Part shown: positions 21,373-33,220 of the stretch, in pieces
How the letters are laid out: every line of letters begins with the position of its first letter
How positions within the stretch are numbered: position 1 is the stretch's first letter
DNA from: Neoscytalidium dimidiatum
Lineage: Eukaryota; Ascomycota; Dothideomycetes; Botryosphaeriales; Botryosphaeriaceae
DNA: 64,000 bases
Direction of reading: 5' to 3'
Assembly (NCBI GenBank): GCA_037367355.1
Contig: CM074697.1
Location: forward strand, 3,720,001 to 3,784,000
Program-made: the position numbers and the translations under genes
The notes under the pieces: model-generated
Told to the model about the DNA's origin: nothing
The model's input: only the letters and a program-made list of their open reading frames with translations
Databases searched by the model: none

Positions 21373-23109
21373 TCAATTCAGTACTTTTGTCCTCATCCAC
21401 TCGCTCGTTCCAACTCCCAAATTGAGTCCATTCATAGCCCACCAGCGTCTGACCTCTTGACCTTTGATGCCTTCGACACCATCCTCCAGTGCTTCCTCAA
21501 TATCGCATGTCTTGTACTCCACTTTCAACCCGCTCCTCTTCCACCACTCCAGAACGTCACGGTGGCCCATTTTCGTAGCACCGACGAGCACTTGGTTATC
21601 GTAGATCATCTTCTCGCCGTGGAGCGATTGCCAGAAGGCCAGGATGTCGACGTGGCCGTGCGTCGAGGCTAGCTTGGCAACCGTGTCCTCGTGAGAGAAG
21701 GGGATCGACGATGTGACCCACCAACGAAGCGTCGAAAGCGAGCCCGCTTGCGTAGCGAACGCGATTGCCTTGCCAGACTTCAGACGTAGAGGCTTGCGAC
21801 TTGGAGGGACACTGCCCTCGGGTTCTGACTCATCACCGCTCGTGCGCACCTGGCCGTCGTCGCGCCTGCTGGCCCTCTTCCACCACTCGAGCACCTCGAT
21901 CTGACCTCTGCTACTGGCCTGCTCGAGAGCCGCCTCGGTGTATTTCATTGGCAGCCCTGAGTTTCGCCACCAGTCCAGAACGTGGACGAAGCCGGCCCGA
22001 CTCGCGCCGTCAACGGCGTCTACTGTGTATTCCTTGTTGAGGAAAGTCGGTGAAGTCCGCCAGTACTCCAGAATCTCGACGCGTCCAAAAACCGCCGAGG
22101 CCTTGTCCGGTAAGAAGCCATGGCCAAAGGTAGCCCAGAACAGGTCTTTGTGGTTCGTCTCCAGGTAGTTGAGCAAGGGGACCATGGCGAAGCGCATTAT
22201 GATTCGTACAGCCTGAGGTGAGAGCCATTGTGGAGCGGTGTGCGTATTAAAAAGTCCCTTGATATCTTCAAGCGTGCCGGTCAAGATAGCCCATTCCAAT
22301 TTGTCCATGAAACTATGTGGGCCATCTTTATTGGCTGCTCGCAGCCACGACTGAGGCGTAGGGAGCGTCGTATACACATTAAGCCTTTTCGCCAACTCCC
22401 AATCGCCCGTGAAATCCAAAATGATTGACCATATCTCAGGCGGCAGTGAGCGGGAGGACCTCGCCGCGGGCCGGAACGACAGACTGTTCTTCGGAGTGTG
22501 ACCCAGTGAAACGTCCACATCCTGGCCAAGCGTCATGAGATCGAGCTGGTTCTGGATGGCACCCATGAGCTCGTCGCTCCCCTCCCACGGTAGATATTTC
22601 TTCCCTTGCGCTCCGAAGGACCATAGCAAAGGGTGAAGCACCCGCACCCAGTTCCACTTTCGCCGGATTTTGCTAATCTGTTTCTTCGTCATCGGGTTTT
22701 CCCACATGAGTGTGGACATGCCCAAGACTAGCAGCGTTCGTTTCGAGACATCCCAACTCCTCAGTATCTCTAGTATCAGGCTGTCGGTGATGCCATGTAG
22801 CATTTTAGCGAGTGTGTTTGCATCCATCGGAAGGAGGACGAGGAGATCAGCCCACGCGCAGAGCTCTGCGGCAGTGCGGTGGACGTCATCGTGGCCGCTG
22901 AAAGGACGGCATGGCTGCGACCGGTCGGTTGAGACATTCGGGATGGACGCATACGGGGCATTTGTCTTCCACTCGGCAGGGTCCACAATGCTTCGCACGG
23001 CGATGTTCTCCTGGGCGGCGAGGTTTGAAAGGAACGGTTCCCCGATAGAGGAGGGGATCGAAGAGGCGACGAGGATGCGCAGAGCCCGCGCGCTTTCTAT
23101 CGACGGCAT
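21373..23109 (-). CDS. HAL3/PPCDC-like flavoprotein domain fused to F-box-like and ankyrin-type repeats
   Basis: Residues about 8-195 resemble the flavoprotein fold of phosphopantothenoylcysteine decarboxylase (PPCDC) and Hal3/Vhs3: the FMN-site segment AWADLLVLLPMDANTLAKML, then LHGITDSLILEILRSWD and STLMWENPMTKKQ. In PPCDC a His lies before the WAD motif and an Asn in PAMNT; by eye these positions hold Ala (AAELCAWAD) and Ser (LGMST), so decarboxylase activity is doubtful. Yeast Hal3/Vhs3 also act as inhibitors of a PP1-type phosphatase, so a regulatory role is possible. Residues about 215-245 (RSLPPEIWSIILDFTGD) look like an F-box-type start. The rest, about 250-565, is made of divergent ankyrin-type repeats with the recurring unit G-(H/Q)-x-(D/E)-V-L-(E/D)-W-W-(K/R). 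The 578-residue frame has no intron. It is divergent from the phytochrome gene. Confidence 0.8.
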   Translation of the reverse strand: MPSIESARALRILVASSIPSSIGEPFLSNLAAQENIAVRSIVDPAEWKTNAPYASIPNVSTDRSQPCRPFSGHDDVHRTAAELCAWADLLVLLPMDANTLAKMLHGITDSLILEILRSWDVSKRTLLVLGMSTLMWENPMTKKQISKIRRKWNWVRVLHPLLWSFGAQGKKYLPWEGSDELMGAIQNQLDLMTLGQDVDVSLGHTPKNSLSFRPAARSSRSLPPEIWSIILDFTGDWELAKRLNVYTTLPTPQSWLRAANKDGPHSFMDKLEWAILTGTLEDIKGLFNTHTAPQWLSPQAVRIIMRFAMVPLLNYLETNHKDLFWATFGHGFLPDKASAVFGRVEILEYWRTSPTFLNKEYTVDAVDGASRAGFVHVLDWWRNSGLPMKYTEAALEQASSRGQIEVLEWWKRASRRDDGQVRTSGDESEPEGSVPPSRKPLRLKSGKAIAFATQAGSLSTLRWWVTSSIPFSHEDTVAKLASTHGHVDILAFWQSLHGEKMIYDNQVLVGATKMGHRDVLEWWKRSGLKVEYKTCDIEEALEDGVEGIKGQEVRRWWAMNGLNLGVGTSEWMRTKVLN

Positions 23110-25911
23110 TGATGGGGTGCTTCGTGGTTAGGGGAGTGGTAGGAGAGCCATAGGGCAGGTGGCTCGACATACGGAGGGATGACGCCGGGAGCCAGGAGCG
23201 CTGCGAGCGCCGCGTGTAAGCGCGCTCCTGACACCGCTGCGGCGGAACTTCTGTGGTCTTGGCAGCACCGGGCCGGGCCTCGCTCTCGAGAAGCTGAAGA
23301 TGCGAGCGAAAGATAAGATAGCGGCGGGAATGGTTCGATTCCGCGAGCGCGGTCGGCGAATTACTCGCGGTCATTGGCTCCGTCCCGGCGCATGGGCGCT
23401 GGGCTTGAATGCGGAGCAGGGTCCGACAGGGCAAGCTGCTTGGGAACTGAATCGGGATTCATCTGCCCCGCTAGAATAGATGTCACGAGTCGTGATCTCC
23501 TATTTTTCGTGAGGCTCCCACCTATTTCAATCCTTGAGGGCTGTTAGTGCCGAGGATGGGAACAGGTGCCCGCGCATGCGCCGCCCAGCCCAAAAAGAAA
23601 GGAAAAAAAAAAAAAAATGACCTCGTCATGTGCAAGCAGCCAAATTTCCGTACCGCTAGGCTAAACAAAGCAGACCCATCGATGTCATTCCGCGGGGCAC
23701 ATGGCTGAACAGGGAGCGTTGTGGCTGTTCGTAAAGGCGGACATAAGTGCGAAAGGTACGCGAGTGGCCACTTACGGCTTGGCAACGGGAAGACAGCATG
23801 AACACAGCGCGGGCCCAGGGTCAAGCGTCATAGCAACGCGACCCTACATCCAGGGCGAAGTGCATTCTAAAGCTGACTGAGGGAGGTCGAAGCCGGACCC
23901 AGCCAGCGGCGAGGCGACGTGATTATGGGAAAGTTGGCGTGTGGTGAAGAATTCCATCAGGAGAGAAGTGGGGCGGGCACTTGGTTTGGTTATTTCTGTG
24001 TAGATCATCGACCTGGCCGACTGGCTCTGTGGCGGCGTGGGGGGTAGTGCCCGACCAAAGCAGAGATCCTCGATGATTTGAAACAGCGCGTGCGAGGGTG
24101 GAGCACGTAGAAAATTGACGCCCACCCGCCCTCGCGTGCAACCGTGGCAAGAAAAGAAGCAAGCAAACAGGCACGCCAGCAGGCTTTGCGACGAAACTTC
24201 AAACGGCTGTCACGCCGACGGCCTGTTCCAGTTCTTCGACGTTGACCCGGTAGACAGGCTAGCGGCAGCGGAGCGGCTGGCATAGGCGACAAGCTAGCGG
24301 CTGGCGGAGGGCGGCCTTAGATGATTCACCACTCTCGCGGGCAGCGCGGTGCCCCAGGGTGCTTGCCGGCGATCCTCAGCGCAGAAGGGCCGTGGCCAGC
24401 GCCGCTCCACCCTCCGCCCCGGCCAGAGCTGCGAAGTCAACAAAAATATAGAGATGTGAAAATAATAATAATAATAATGAAAAAGACGAGGCTGCTGCCC
24501 CAGCACAGGCGGCGGAGCCCGCCCAAAAACGGGGTCTAGGGCCGCGAGTCGCGGTGAAGCTGGGATCCAGCAGGAACGAACTCCAACTTGCCTCTCCGCA
24601 GCCCGCCACGCCCGCATGCACAGGGTCCGTGGCCCGCCCTGCCCGCGCGTGCCCGCGCCTTGGAGCGCTGCCCGGCCGGCCATGGAGCGTGAGCATGAGC
24701 ATGAGCGAGCGCGCCGGCGTCGGGCACGGCGACCCACGGGTGCGCTGCTGCGGATCAAATGGCGACGGCGGATGCAACGGACGCGCGCTCTGGTGTCAGC
24801 GGCGCTCACTGCGGGCCAGGACTGTGGCTTGTGCCGGTGGCGAGGTCGAAGGCGAGTTGGCGGGCCTCGTCTGCGCGCCTGGAGCTGGTCCCCTGTGGGC
24901 GGCGGCAGATCGCAGGGCCAAGGCAGCGCGTTGGCAGGCTGTGGCTCACCAGAGCTCTGCTGCCCGAGTGGCGTCGAGGGCATCCCTACCAGCGGCCGGC
25001 CTGCGGGCGCTCTCAGTGGCCCCTGTCACGAGTGATCTGCGAGAGGCTGCTTCATTCCTTGCAAGTCAGCAGCAGTGATAGCGTAGACGGGCGATCATCC
25101 ACCCAGCCCGGGACCGTGCCACTGCCCTCGCGTCTCTTCAGAGGCGCTCTCACAGGCGTGGAGCGCGCCGACGGAGATCGCTCATTTGTTCCAAGCGGCC
25201 TAGTTTTCCAGCCGCAGAGCCCGCCGTACCTCCCTACGCTCCTGCGCTAGACGGCCGTGAACTGCACTACTGGCACACATGCCTGTGCCGCTTTGATCGA
25301 TCTCTTGCATCCGCGATCCGCTGCTCTGCGCTGCTCCTACCGTACCTCTCTGCCTACCTTCGACCGCGCCCTGCGCCTGCGGGTCCCCTTTCACCAGGCC
25401 ATTCTGAACCACCGGCGCCGGCTTCTTTCCGCGCGACGCCGCGAGCCCTCGAGCCCGGGACTTGACTCGCCGTTCCCGGCTGCGGCTCCTCGCTGCACCA
25501 CCAACGCCACTTCTGCCAGCCAGCCTTTCTGTCTTACACACACCGAGCCCGCCCTCGCCCCTCCTCCTCTCGCGCAACCGGCCCTCCAAAGACTCAATTC
25601 TCCCCGCTGCCGCCCGCCGCTCCTCAGCTCCGCTTCCGCAACCCTCCACGCGCTGCCACAAAGACGCGCCGAAACCCAGGCTCCTCCTCAAGCCGCCGTT
25701 CTGGACTCCGCTGTCTTACTGGCCCTTCGCGCCTGCATCCTGGAATGAGGCCCACAGCTCCTTGAAATCCTCTCAACTCGCCCGCGTGAGGGAGCATACA
25801 GCTGGCCCCGCACCCCTGTCAGATGCCGTTCTAGCGGCCACCTTCTCGACATCCCAGAACACTGACGAGCAGCTCAGTTGTGCGCGCTGCACAACGCGGC
25901 GGTAGCTTCTC
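23110..25911. promoter_or_regulatory. Long divergent upstream region of the flavoprotein-ankyrin and phytochrome genes
   Basis: These 2.8 kb separate two divergent genes. The right half (24.3-25.9 kb) is GC-rich and has many overlapping open frames in several frames at once, which is what high GC content produces by chance; none has a recognisable domain. A long 5' leader of the phytochrome gene, possibly with upstream ORFs, is likely. An (AAT)6 run lies at 24461-24478. I see no other gene. Confidence 0.45.
24461..24478 (+). repeat. (AAT)6 microsatellite
   Basis: Six AAT units sit in the otherwise GC-rich upstream region of the phytochrome gene. Confidence 0.9.
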
Positions 25912-28900
25912 ATGTCTCAGCAATCCGATAGCGAGGCAGAGTTGACGCCGCAGCCACATACCACCGACGGTGCTGAGTTCCCAGCCCCGCAGCTTGGCCC
26001 GCAGCATGGCCCGCAGTCGCCGCATCCTACGTCACGCTCGAGAACCCAGCGGATCATGACGGACGATCTTTCAGAAAGACCGCGCTCTCCGCCCTTGCCC
26101 TCCAACACCTTCTTCTCGCCCGCGTCCGAAGGCGGTTCTCTGAGTCCAGGAACTGATGATCGCGTCTTTCCAATCCGGAGCGTCGTGTCAATGGATCCCA
26201 CACCGACACCTTCAAACAGAGAACGCCTGGAAGGTTACTTTTCCACCTCCGCTCGTGCGCGCGAGGCAAGACGGTACTCCATCACCAGTGGCTCTACGAA
26301 ATCTTCCGAGTCCCGTACGTCGTCAAGACCACGGCAGGAAAGTTCGCAGATGGCTGCCGCAGGGACACATGAGCTTTCCACAAAAAGAGGATCTACTGGG
26401 GACAAACTTGACAGGAGACTGCCGCAACAAATTTTCAATGACATCGTCTCCTCGAAGTCTGGCAGCGATATGGGAACCCTGCAATCCAGCGATCGGCATT
26501 CTTCGCCAGCCCAAAGCGTGTCCGGGCATAGCATTCGAAGCGCTGCTGAGAGCCAAGGAGACACCCCGTTGATGACGGCTCGATTCAAACACGTCATATC
26601 CGACGGCGGCCATGCCATCATCACTGGACGGGATGGTGAGACGTTGCAAAGATGCGAAGATGAGCCCATTCACATACCGGGAGCAATACAAGGATTCGGC
26701 CTCTTGATCGCCCTGGAAGAAGAGTCCGACGGGAAGTTGATTGTCCGCATCGTGAGCGAGAACTCCAGAAGATTGATGGGTTATTCGCCAAAGCAGCTCT
26801 TCGCTCTTGAGAATTTCTGTGACATTTTATCGGAAGAGCAGACGGACAATCTTCTGGACCATATCGATTTCATTCGCGACGAGGAAGCTGATGTCGCCAT
26901 CAATGGACCGGAAGTTTTCACCTTGACGATTCGCGGACCCGAAAAGAAGGCCCGAAAGTTCTGGTGTGCTATGCATGTCAACCCTGCAAATCCAAACCTG
27001 GTAATCTGCGAGTTCGAGCTAGAAGACGATCCGATGAATCCTCTGGTACCCTCGAGCGAACTTACCCCGGAACTTCCGGAAGATACCTTGCAAAGTAACC
27101 CTACCGCCGAAGAATTCGCAGAAAGTACACAAAACATCAGTCGACCATTGCGCGTACTTCGGAGTGCACGGAAACGAAAGGGTGAGGCTGCGGCCATGGA
27201 AGTCTTCAACATCATGTCTCAGGTGCAAGAGCAACTCGCGGCTGCACCGAACTTGGATAACTTTCTCAAAGTTCTGGTCGGAGTAGTGAAAGAGTTGACT
27301 GGCTTCCATCGCGTTATGATCTATCAGTTTGATGCTGCTTGGAATGGCCGAGTCGTGACAGAGCTGGTAGATCCGCGCGCGACGAAAGATCTCTACAAAG
27401 GCCTAAATTTCCCGGCTTCGGACATTCCGAAGCAGGCGAGAGATCTGTACAGAGTTAACCGGGTGCGGCTGTTGTACGACCGAGACCAGGAGACAGCACG
27501 CTTGGTATGCCGGACAATAGAGGACCTTGAAACACCACTCGACCTTACATACGCATATCTCCGCGCCATGTCGCCAATTCACTTGAAATACCTCGAAAAC
27601 ATGGCAGTAAGATCATCGATGTCAATCTCTATCAACGCCTTCGATGAGCTTTGGGGGTTGATTGCCTGTCATTCTTATGGGCCTAGAGGCATGCGAGTTA
27701 GCTTTCCGATAAGAAAGATGTGCCGTTTGGTGGGGGATTCGGCATCTAGAAATATTGAGCGGCTTTCCTACGCCTCAAGGTTGCAAGCAAGGAAACTCAT
27801 CAATACCGTTCCTACGCAACACAACCCATCTGGCTACATAATCGCTTCTTCCGAAGATCTCCTGAAGTTGTTTGATGCCGATTTCGGTCTCCTTTCCATT
27901 AGGGATGAAACCAAGATCCTGGGTGAATTGGAGCAGTCTCAGGAGGCATTAGCCATGCTTGAATATCTTCGCATGAGAAAAGTGTCGTCCGTGACAACTT
28001 CTCAGGATGTCTCCACTGATTTTCCCGATCTGCGTTATCCTCCAGGATTCCAGCACGTCGCAGGAATGCTTGTCGTTCCCCTCTCAGCCAGTGGTACCGA
28101 TTTCATTGTGTTCTTCAGAAGAGGGCAATTGAAGGAAGTCAAATGGGCGGGAAATCCCTATGAAAAATTTGTTAAGGAAGGTACTGAGGGATATTTGGAA
28201 CCTAGAAAGAGCTTCAAGACTTGGAGCGAGACGGTGGTAGGTAAATCTCGCGAGTGGACTGATGAGGAAATCGAGACAGCCGCTGTCCTCTGCTTGGTCT
28301 ACGGAAAATTCATCGAAGTTTGGCGCCAGAAGGAAGCAGCCCTGCAGAGCAGTCAACTTACCAGGCTTTTGCTCGCAAATTCTGCCCATGAAGTCCGAAC
28401 TCCGCTTAATGCTATCATCAACTATTTGGAAATTGCTCTCGAGGGTACGCTGGATCACGAAACCCGAGAGAATCTCGCCAAGTCCCACTCCGCGTCGAAG
28501 TCCTTGATCTACGTCATCAACGATCTCTTGGATTTGACAAAGACGGAGGAAGGTGGCCCTCTTATAAAAGGAGAGGTGTTTGATCTCAGAGCGACCTTCA
28601 AGGAGGCTACTGACCTATTCGTCGGTGATGCTAAACGAAAAGGGATATCTTACGAAGTTAACGAGCGTCCTGGCGTTCCCCAGAGGGTCATAGGTGATCA
28701 GCGCAGGGTTCGTCAGGCGATATCCAACGTTACGGCGAATGCCATCCAGAACACGACTCAGGGCGGGGTCAAGGTCGATATTTATGTCTTGAATTGGGAT
28801 AAAAACCACGTAAATCTCGAAATCTCAGTCTTGGACACGGGTGTTGGTATGAGCAGTAGGAAGCTGGATGCGCTGTTCCGCGATCTCGAACAAGTCCAGA

Positions 28901-30505
28901 GTGAGACCACGGAGATGCTGGAAGAGAGTCTGGCGCCGAATTCCAAGAGGATAGAAGACGGCGGAGGAGAAAAGCGTACTCTGGGGCTCGGCCTCGCAGT
29001 TGTTTCCCGAGTGGTGCGTAATATGAATGGTCAGCTGCGATTAAGATCTGAAGAAGGAAAGGGATCGCGCTTCATCATTCAGCTTCCATTCGACTTGCCT
29101 GACGACGACGACGACCAGAAGAGTTTGATGGACGCATCAGCGTCGACACCACAAAACGAAGGCCCTGCTGGGACTGAAGTGACCTTGGTTGAAAAGGGAG
29201 ATCCGCATGTTCGGGAGGGCGGACTGATCCGGCGAGATAGTGCCGACAGCGTCAATAGCAAGAAGAGCCGGAAGAGCCTGAACAGCCTCTCCAGTGCTAA
29301 CAGCGGTAGGAGCGATGTCGATAGACTCATTGAAGCCATTCAGGAACCCCACATGGTCGAAACAAGGCCAAATAGTGGCGGCGAACGCACCAGAAGCGGA
29401 CCATCCACAACTAGACCTTTCCTTGAGAAGCGGTCGACGCATACAGGCAGTGCTCCATCCTCTCCAGGTAACCGACAATCAGACAAAGAGGTTCACCGCC
29501 GCAGCCAGCCTCAGTTGCTGCCCGTCACCAAGCCTGGACAGGCCGAGGTGCCCTACTCCGGGTTCCCCATCAAGCCGGTGAAAGTCGCAGACGAAGAGTC
29601 GCCAGTTCCAGAGAAGGACACGTCGAGTGTCAAATCTGGTATCATTGGCGAAGTTGATGAAAACAGGCCCACCATCGAGGGCCCTTTGACGGCGGACCAC
29701 ATGCGCGTCCTTGTAGCTGAGGATGACCCGGTGAATAGCAAAATTGTCAAAAAGCGACTGGAGAAATTGGGCCACGATATTGTCCTCACTGTCAACGGCG
29801 AAGAATGTGCCAGCATCCACGGCGAACATCCAGAGAGTTTCGACGTCGTGTTGATGGATATGCAGGTGTGTACCGATAGCGCGCTTTGCAGAGACCGTGC
29901 CTGATTGCTAATTTGTTTAGATGCCGATTGTTGATGGTCTCACATCCACTAAGATGATCCGGTCCTTCGAGAAGACGCATATGGGTCATAGTCTCTCACG
30001 CCGAGCTTCCTTGAACGGTCGGATCCCAATCATCGCCGTGTCCGCGTCATTGGAGGAGAACAAGCGGCAATGCTACATGGATGCAGGTTTCGACGCTTGG
30101 ATCCTGAAGCCAATATCATTTCCTCGTCTTCAAGAGCTAATGACCGGGATCGTTGACCCAAAGGTCCGACAGGACGCCCTGTACACACCAGGAGACTGGG
30201 AACGAGGAGGATGGTTTGAAGCTGCACAGCCGGATCTTTTCCAGACGAGAACAAAGCCTTCAGAACGAATTCCAACCAAGGACGCATCTGAGGAACTCAG
30301 AGAAGCTGCTCGTTCTGATGATCCGGATGCGGGCGACTCGTCTGATCAGCAGGCTGAAGAGCAGGCACGTTTACGTGAAGCTCAAAGCAAGGAACTACGC
30401 CCCTCTGAGTTGCGTCTGAGTAAATCAACGCCAGACTTAGGCCGCACCTCAAAAAATGATAGCGATGATGGCTCCGGCTCTTCGAGGACAGTCACAGATG
30501 AGTAA
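25912..30505 (+). CDS. fphA: Fungal phytochrome hybrid histidine kinase
   Basis: Fungal phytochromes bind biliverdin, sense red/far-red light (and temperature in Aspergillus), and signal through a His-Asp phosphorelay. Exons are 25912-29865 and 29921-30505 (55 bp intron), giving 1512 residues. After about 215 disordered residues come the PAS domain with the bilin-attachment cysteine in RCEDEPIHIPGAIQ (C248), a GAF domain at about 443-630 with the PASDIP motif and SPIHLKYLENM, and a PHY domain. The kinase core has the phosphoacceptor in AHEVRTPLNAI (H826), an N-box (TANAIQNT), and DTGVGM and GLGLAVV ATP-site motifs. A receiver domain follows a 200-residue Ser-rich linker; its phosphoacceptor is D1316 in LMDMQMP. 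The intron falls exactly between DMQ and MP. The acidic tail after the receiver is about 110 residues. Confidence 0.96.
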
Positions 30506-33220
30506 GAATAACTGTCAGTCGCGAATCCCTCTTTTTGGTACCATGGCGATGGGGTTGCCACTCGCCTGTCTCCCGTTTGCCGGGTCTTTGATGCCCGGAT
30601 ATTCTGTTGATAAGCCAAGCTCATTGACAGCGCGGCGTTGATTTGGAGTAATGACGGTTTGTTGCGGCTTTCAAAAAAAAAAATTTAAGAATTTGATCAC
30701 GGTCCAAGGATTCACGGCCTTCCCGGGTATCGCTATAGAAGCATTTTTGTCAGTTCCATATCAGTTTCCCTTTGGAGTTTAGCAAGCGGTTTAACGTTTG
30801 GTTCCCTAGAAAGCCGCCTCTGCCGTTATTTCTCTGCCTCCTTTTCCTCCTATGAGAGTGTCGAAAAGAATGACACTCTGATTCCTTTTTTTGTCCCTTC
30901 AGATTAGGTTCATTATCATTTCCCTTGATGATTGGTATGGGTCTCCTGTGTTGACCCGCCTTTTCTTCAAGTACACGCACTTTTTGGGATGGGCGGTTGG
31001 TGTTCGCGGTTTCTCCTTTAGGGATGATCTTTGGACCAGCAGGGCTTCTTTCCAGCGTACGGGCATTATTTTGTACGAGTTTGACGGGTAAGGGCATAGC
31101 AGGCGGGCAAAGGAAATGACGACCATGAGCTTTTATTTGTGTCAGAAGGGCGATTGTACGTTTTGTTTGTCTTCCTCTTCTTCCTCGGGCTTGGAAATGG
31201 GGGGAATGTGTGTGTGTGTGTGTGTAAGCGTGCGCATCAGTCAGGAGTGGTTGATGAAAGCGAATTCTTCTTGGCCTTATTCTCCGTAGCATCGCGGGCT
31301 TTTTTGGTTCGCCTCTGTTCCTTCCCGGATCCCCCCAACCCCTGTGTATGTGTGGATGAGGTGATTGCGTGTGTATGCAGCCGGTCTTTGTTTTTCTTTG
31401 CTCGGTGGTGGATGGGCCTGTCTCGGATGGCGGGAAGGGCGGTACCCGGAGGTCGGTTGTCCAGTACATCGGGCTCGAGCTCGTGTTTTCTCGCGGCCGG
31501 CCTTGCGTGAGTGGAGCACTTCCAGATGGAAAGTAACGGAAGCGGAGCGAGATTCGCAGATGACGAAAGGATCCAAGCAGGAACGGCCCGGAGGTGCGGA
31601 GTGATCGGAGGGTGAAGAAAGTGTGCGTGGGTTGGGGGAGTAAGGAGCGGAAACGGGAGAGCAGAGAGCAGTGGGCAGCAGCACAAACGAGAATGTATAC
31701 GGTCATCAGTTAGCGGATATGCGGCAGATCGCGGGAACGGGCGCGGGCTCCTGGTGAAATATTTTTTTTTCTCCGTCGTCTTGAGGAAGGGATTTGGGGG
31801 GTTGGGTGTTCGCTCGTTTGTGGAGAGAGCGAATGGCGGTCATCGGGCTGCGATTCGGAGGGCCAAGGGGGCATGTGAGTGAGCGAGTCGGTGATCAGTC
31901 GAATCAGACAGGACGGAGACGCCGGGGTGGGTAGCAGGAACGTGATTGCGGGTTGCGGCGAGGAGCCATGCAGGAAGAGGCAGATGCACATCATCGTAGG
32001 AAGCTCAAATGCGCAATTGTACATAGTAGATTTAGTGCTGCGCGCTGTGCCATTTTTACAAACTTTTTTTCTTTCTCTGAAGCATGCAACGAGAGCTTGA
32101 GGTTTTATCTGGATGTTCGTTGGCACAGGGCCGCTGGCAGCCCACCAGTCTGCAGGCTTGCCGGTGGTTCCGGGCGTGCAGGTGGCTTGCCTGCCACGAG
32201 CCTCGATACGTGAGCCCTGCTTCTCGCGTCGCAAGGGCCGCGGGCCGTCAGATCACAGTCAGGGCCGGCTGCCGGCGGGCTTTGCGGGGTGGGACGAATG
32301 GGCTTGGGTGGGCGTGGGTGAAACAAGCCAGAGGATAACCACGGCCGGCGCGCGGCAGGATGGAATGAATGGGTTCCGCACCCCAAAGTCCGGGTGGCGG
32401 AACCTCGTTGGCCGACTTTTGCTGGAAGGTTGCTGCTGATGTGCGCGTTGTGTACGATTGAGGCTGGGCTATTCTTGCTGTGCAGCTCGCACGTCTTGCC
32501 TTGCGCGGATGCCGCAGTGTATGCTTAAGCCGAGCTCCTCGGGTTTGATAGACCCCGCTCTGCCCGCCGGCAAGTTTCGCCTGTTTCGGGGACTATTCGC
32601 GGATGGCTGGTGCAAGTGGGTGCACTCGTCGCACCGTTTCGCAGCAGCGCCGGTGGTCTTGCTTTATAGAAAACAGAAAGAGCAAAAAAGGTCTCTTCTA
32701 TCTGGTGATTTCTGCCGTCGCCGGAGCGCTTCGGGAGATGGGGTATCCGTGAACGCAAATCTCACGTGCGAAGAGGGTGGTCAGAGTGCCTTAGAGGCCC
32801 AGCTCGGCCGGTGAGAAGCAGGTCGGCATCGCGTCAGGCGTCAGGGTCTCTCTCAGCGGAGGGCCGTGGGCCCGCCGACTTGCTGAGTCGGCGGCCACCG
32901 CCCCGGCTCTTTGGCCAATCGCCGCGCCTGGATTTCAACAGCGCCAGGTCCCCAAGCTACCACCTGGCCCTATCTCCCGCTGTCCTCCCGCCGGCTTCTC
33001 GTTACCACGGCTTCCCGAGCACGTCCCCCCTCCTCATCCACCGCTCACTCAACATCAAAACTCCACGTCGATCCGATTCCTGGCCCTCGACATCGACATC
33101 CCACCTTCCCACCCTCCTCAGCACTCAGCTACAACTCTCCCCCTTTCTCTCTTCGCTCACGTCACCCTCCACCGGTTTTTTGCTCCTCGACGCGTTCTCG
33201 CCTAGCTGCCACCCTCGAAA
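30506..33220. other. Long intergenic region between the phytochrome and cytochrome b5 genes
   Basis: This 2.7 kb holds the phytochrome 3' end and the cytochrome b5 promoter. A (GT)n repeat lies near 31207. Its minus strand is open from 31706 to 30750, but the translation is His/Arg/Pro-rich low complexity, crosses the repeat, and has no domain. The final 250 bp are CT-rich, as expected for a leader. Confidence 0.45.
31207..31225 (+). repeat. (TG)n microsatellite
   Basis: Nine and a half TG units in non-coding DNA downstream of the phytochrome gene. Confidence 0.9.

Noticed and set aside
23328..23345. GGTTCGATTCC, which resembles a tRNA B box
   Set aside because: The flanking bases do not form a full T-stem, and no A box, anticodon arm or acceptor stem could be drawn around it.
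24294..25905. Several 130-230 codon ORFs upstream of the phytochrome gene
   Set aside because: They overlap in many frames within a GC-rich stretch and consist of Arg/Ala/Pro-rich sequence; expected by chance.
30750..31706. 318-codon minus-strand ORF downstream of the phytochrome gene
   Set aside because: The translation is low-complexity, rich in His, Arg, Pro and Thr, runs through the TG repeat (HTHTHTH), and overlaps other open frames; no domain is visible.
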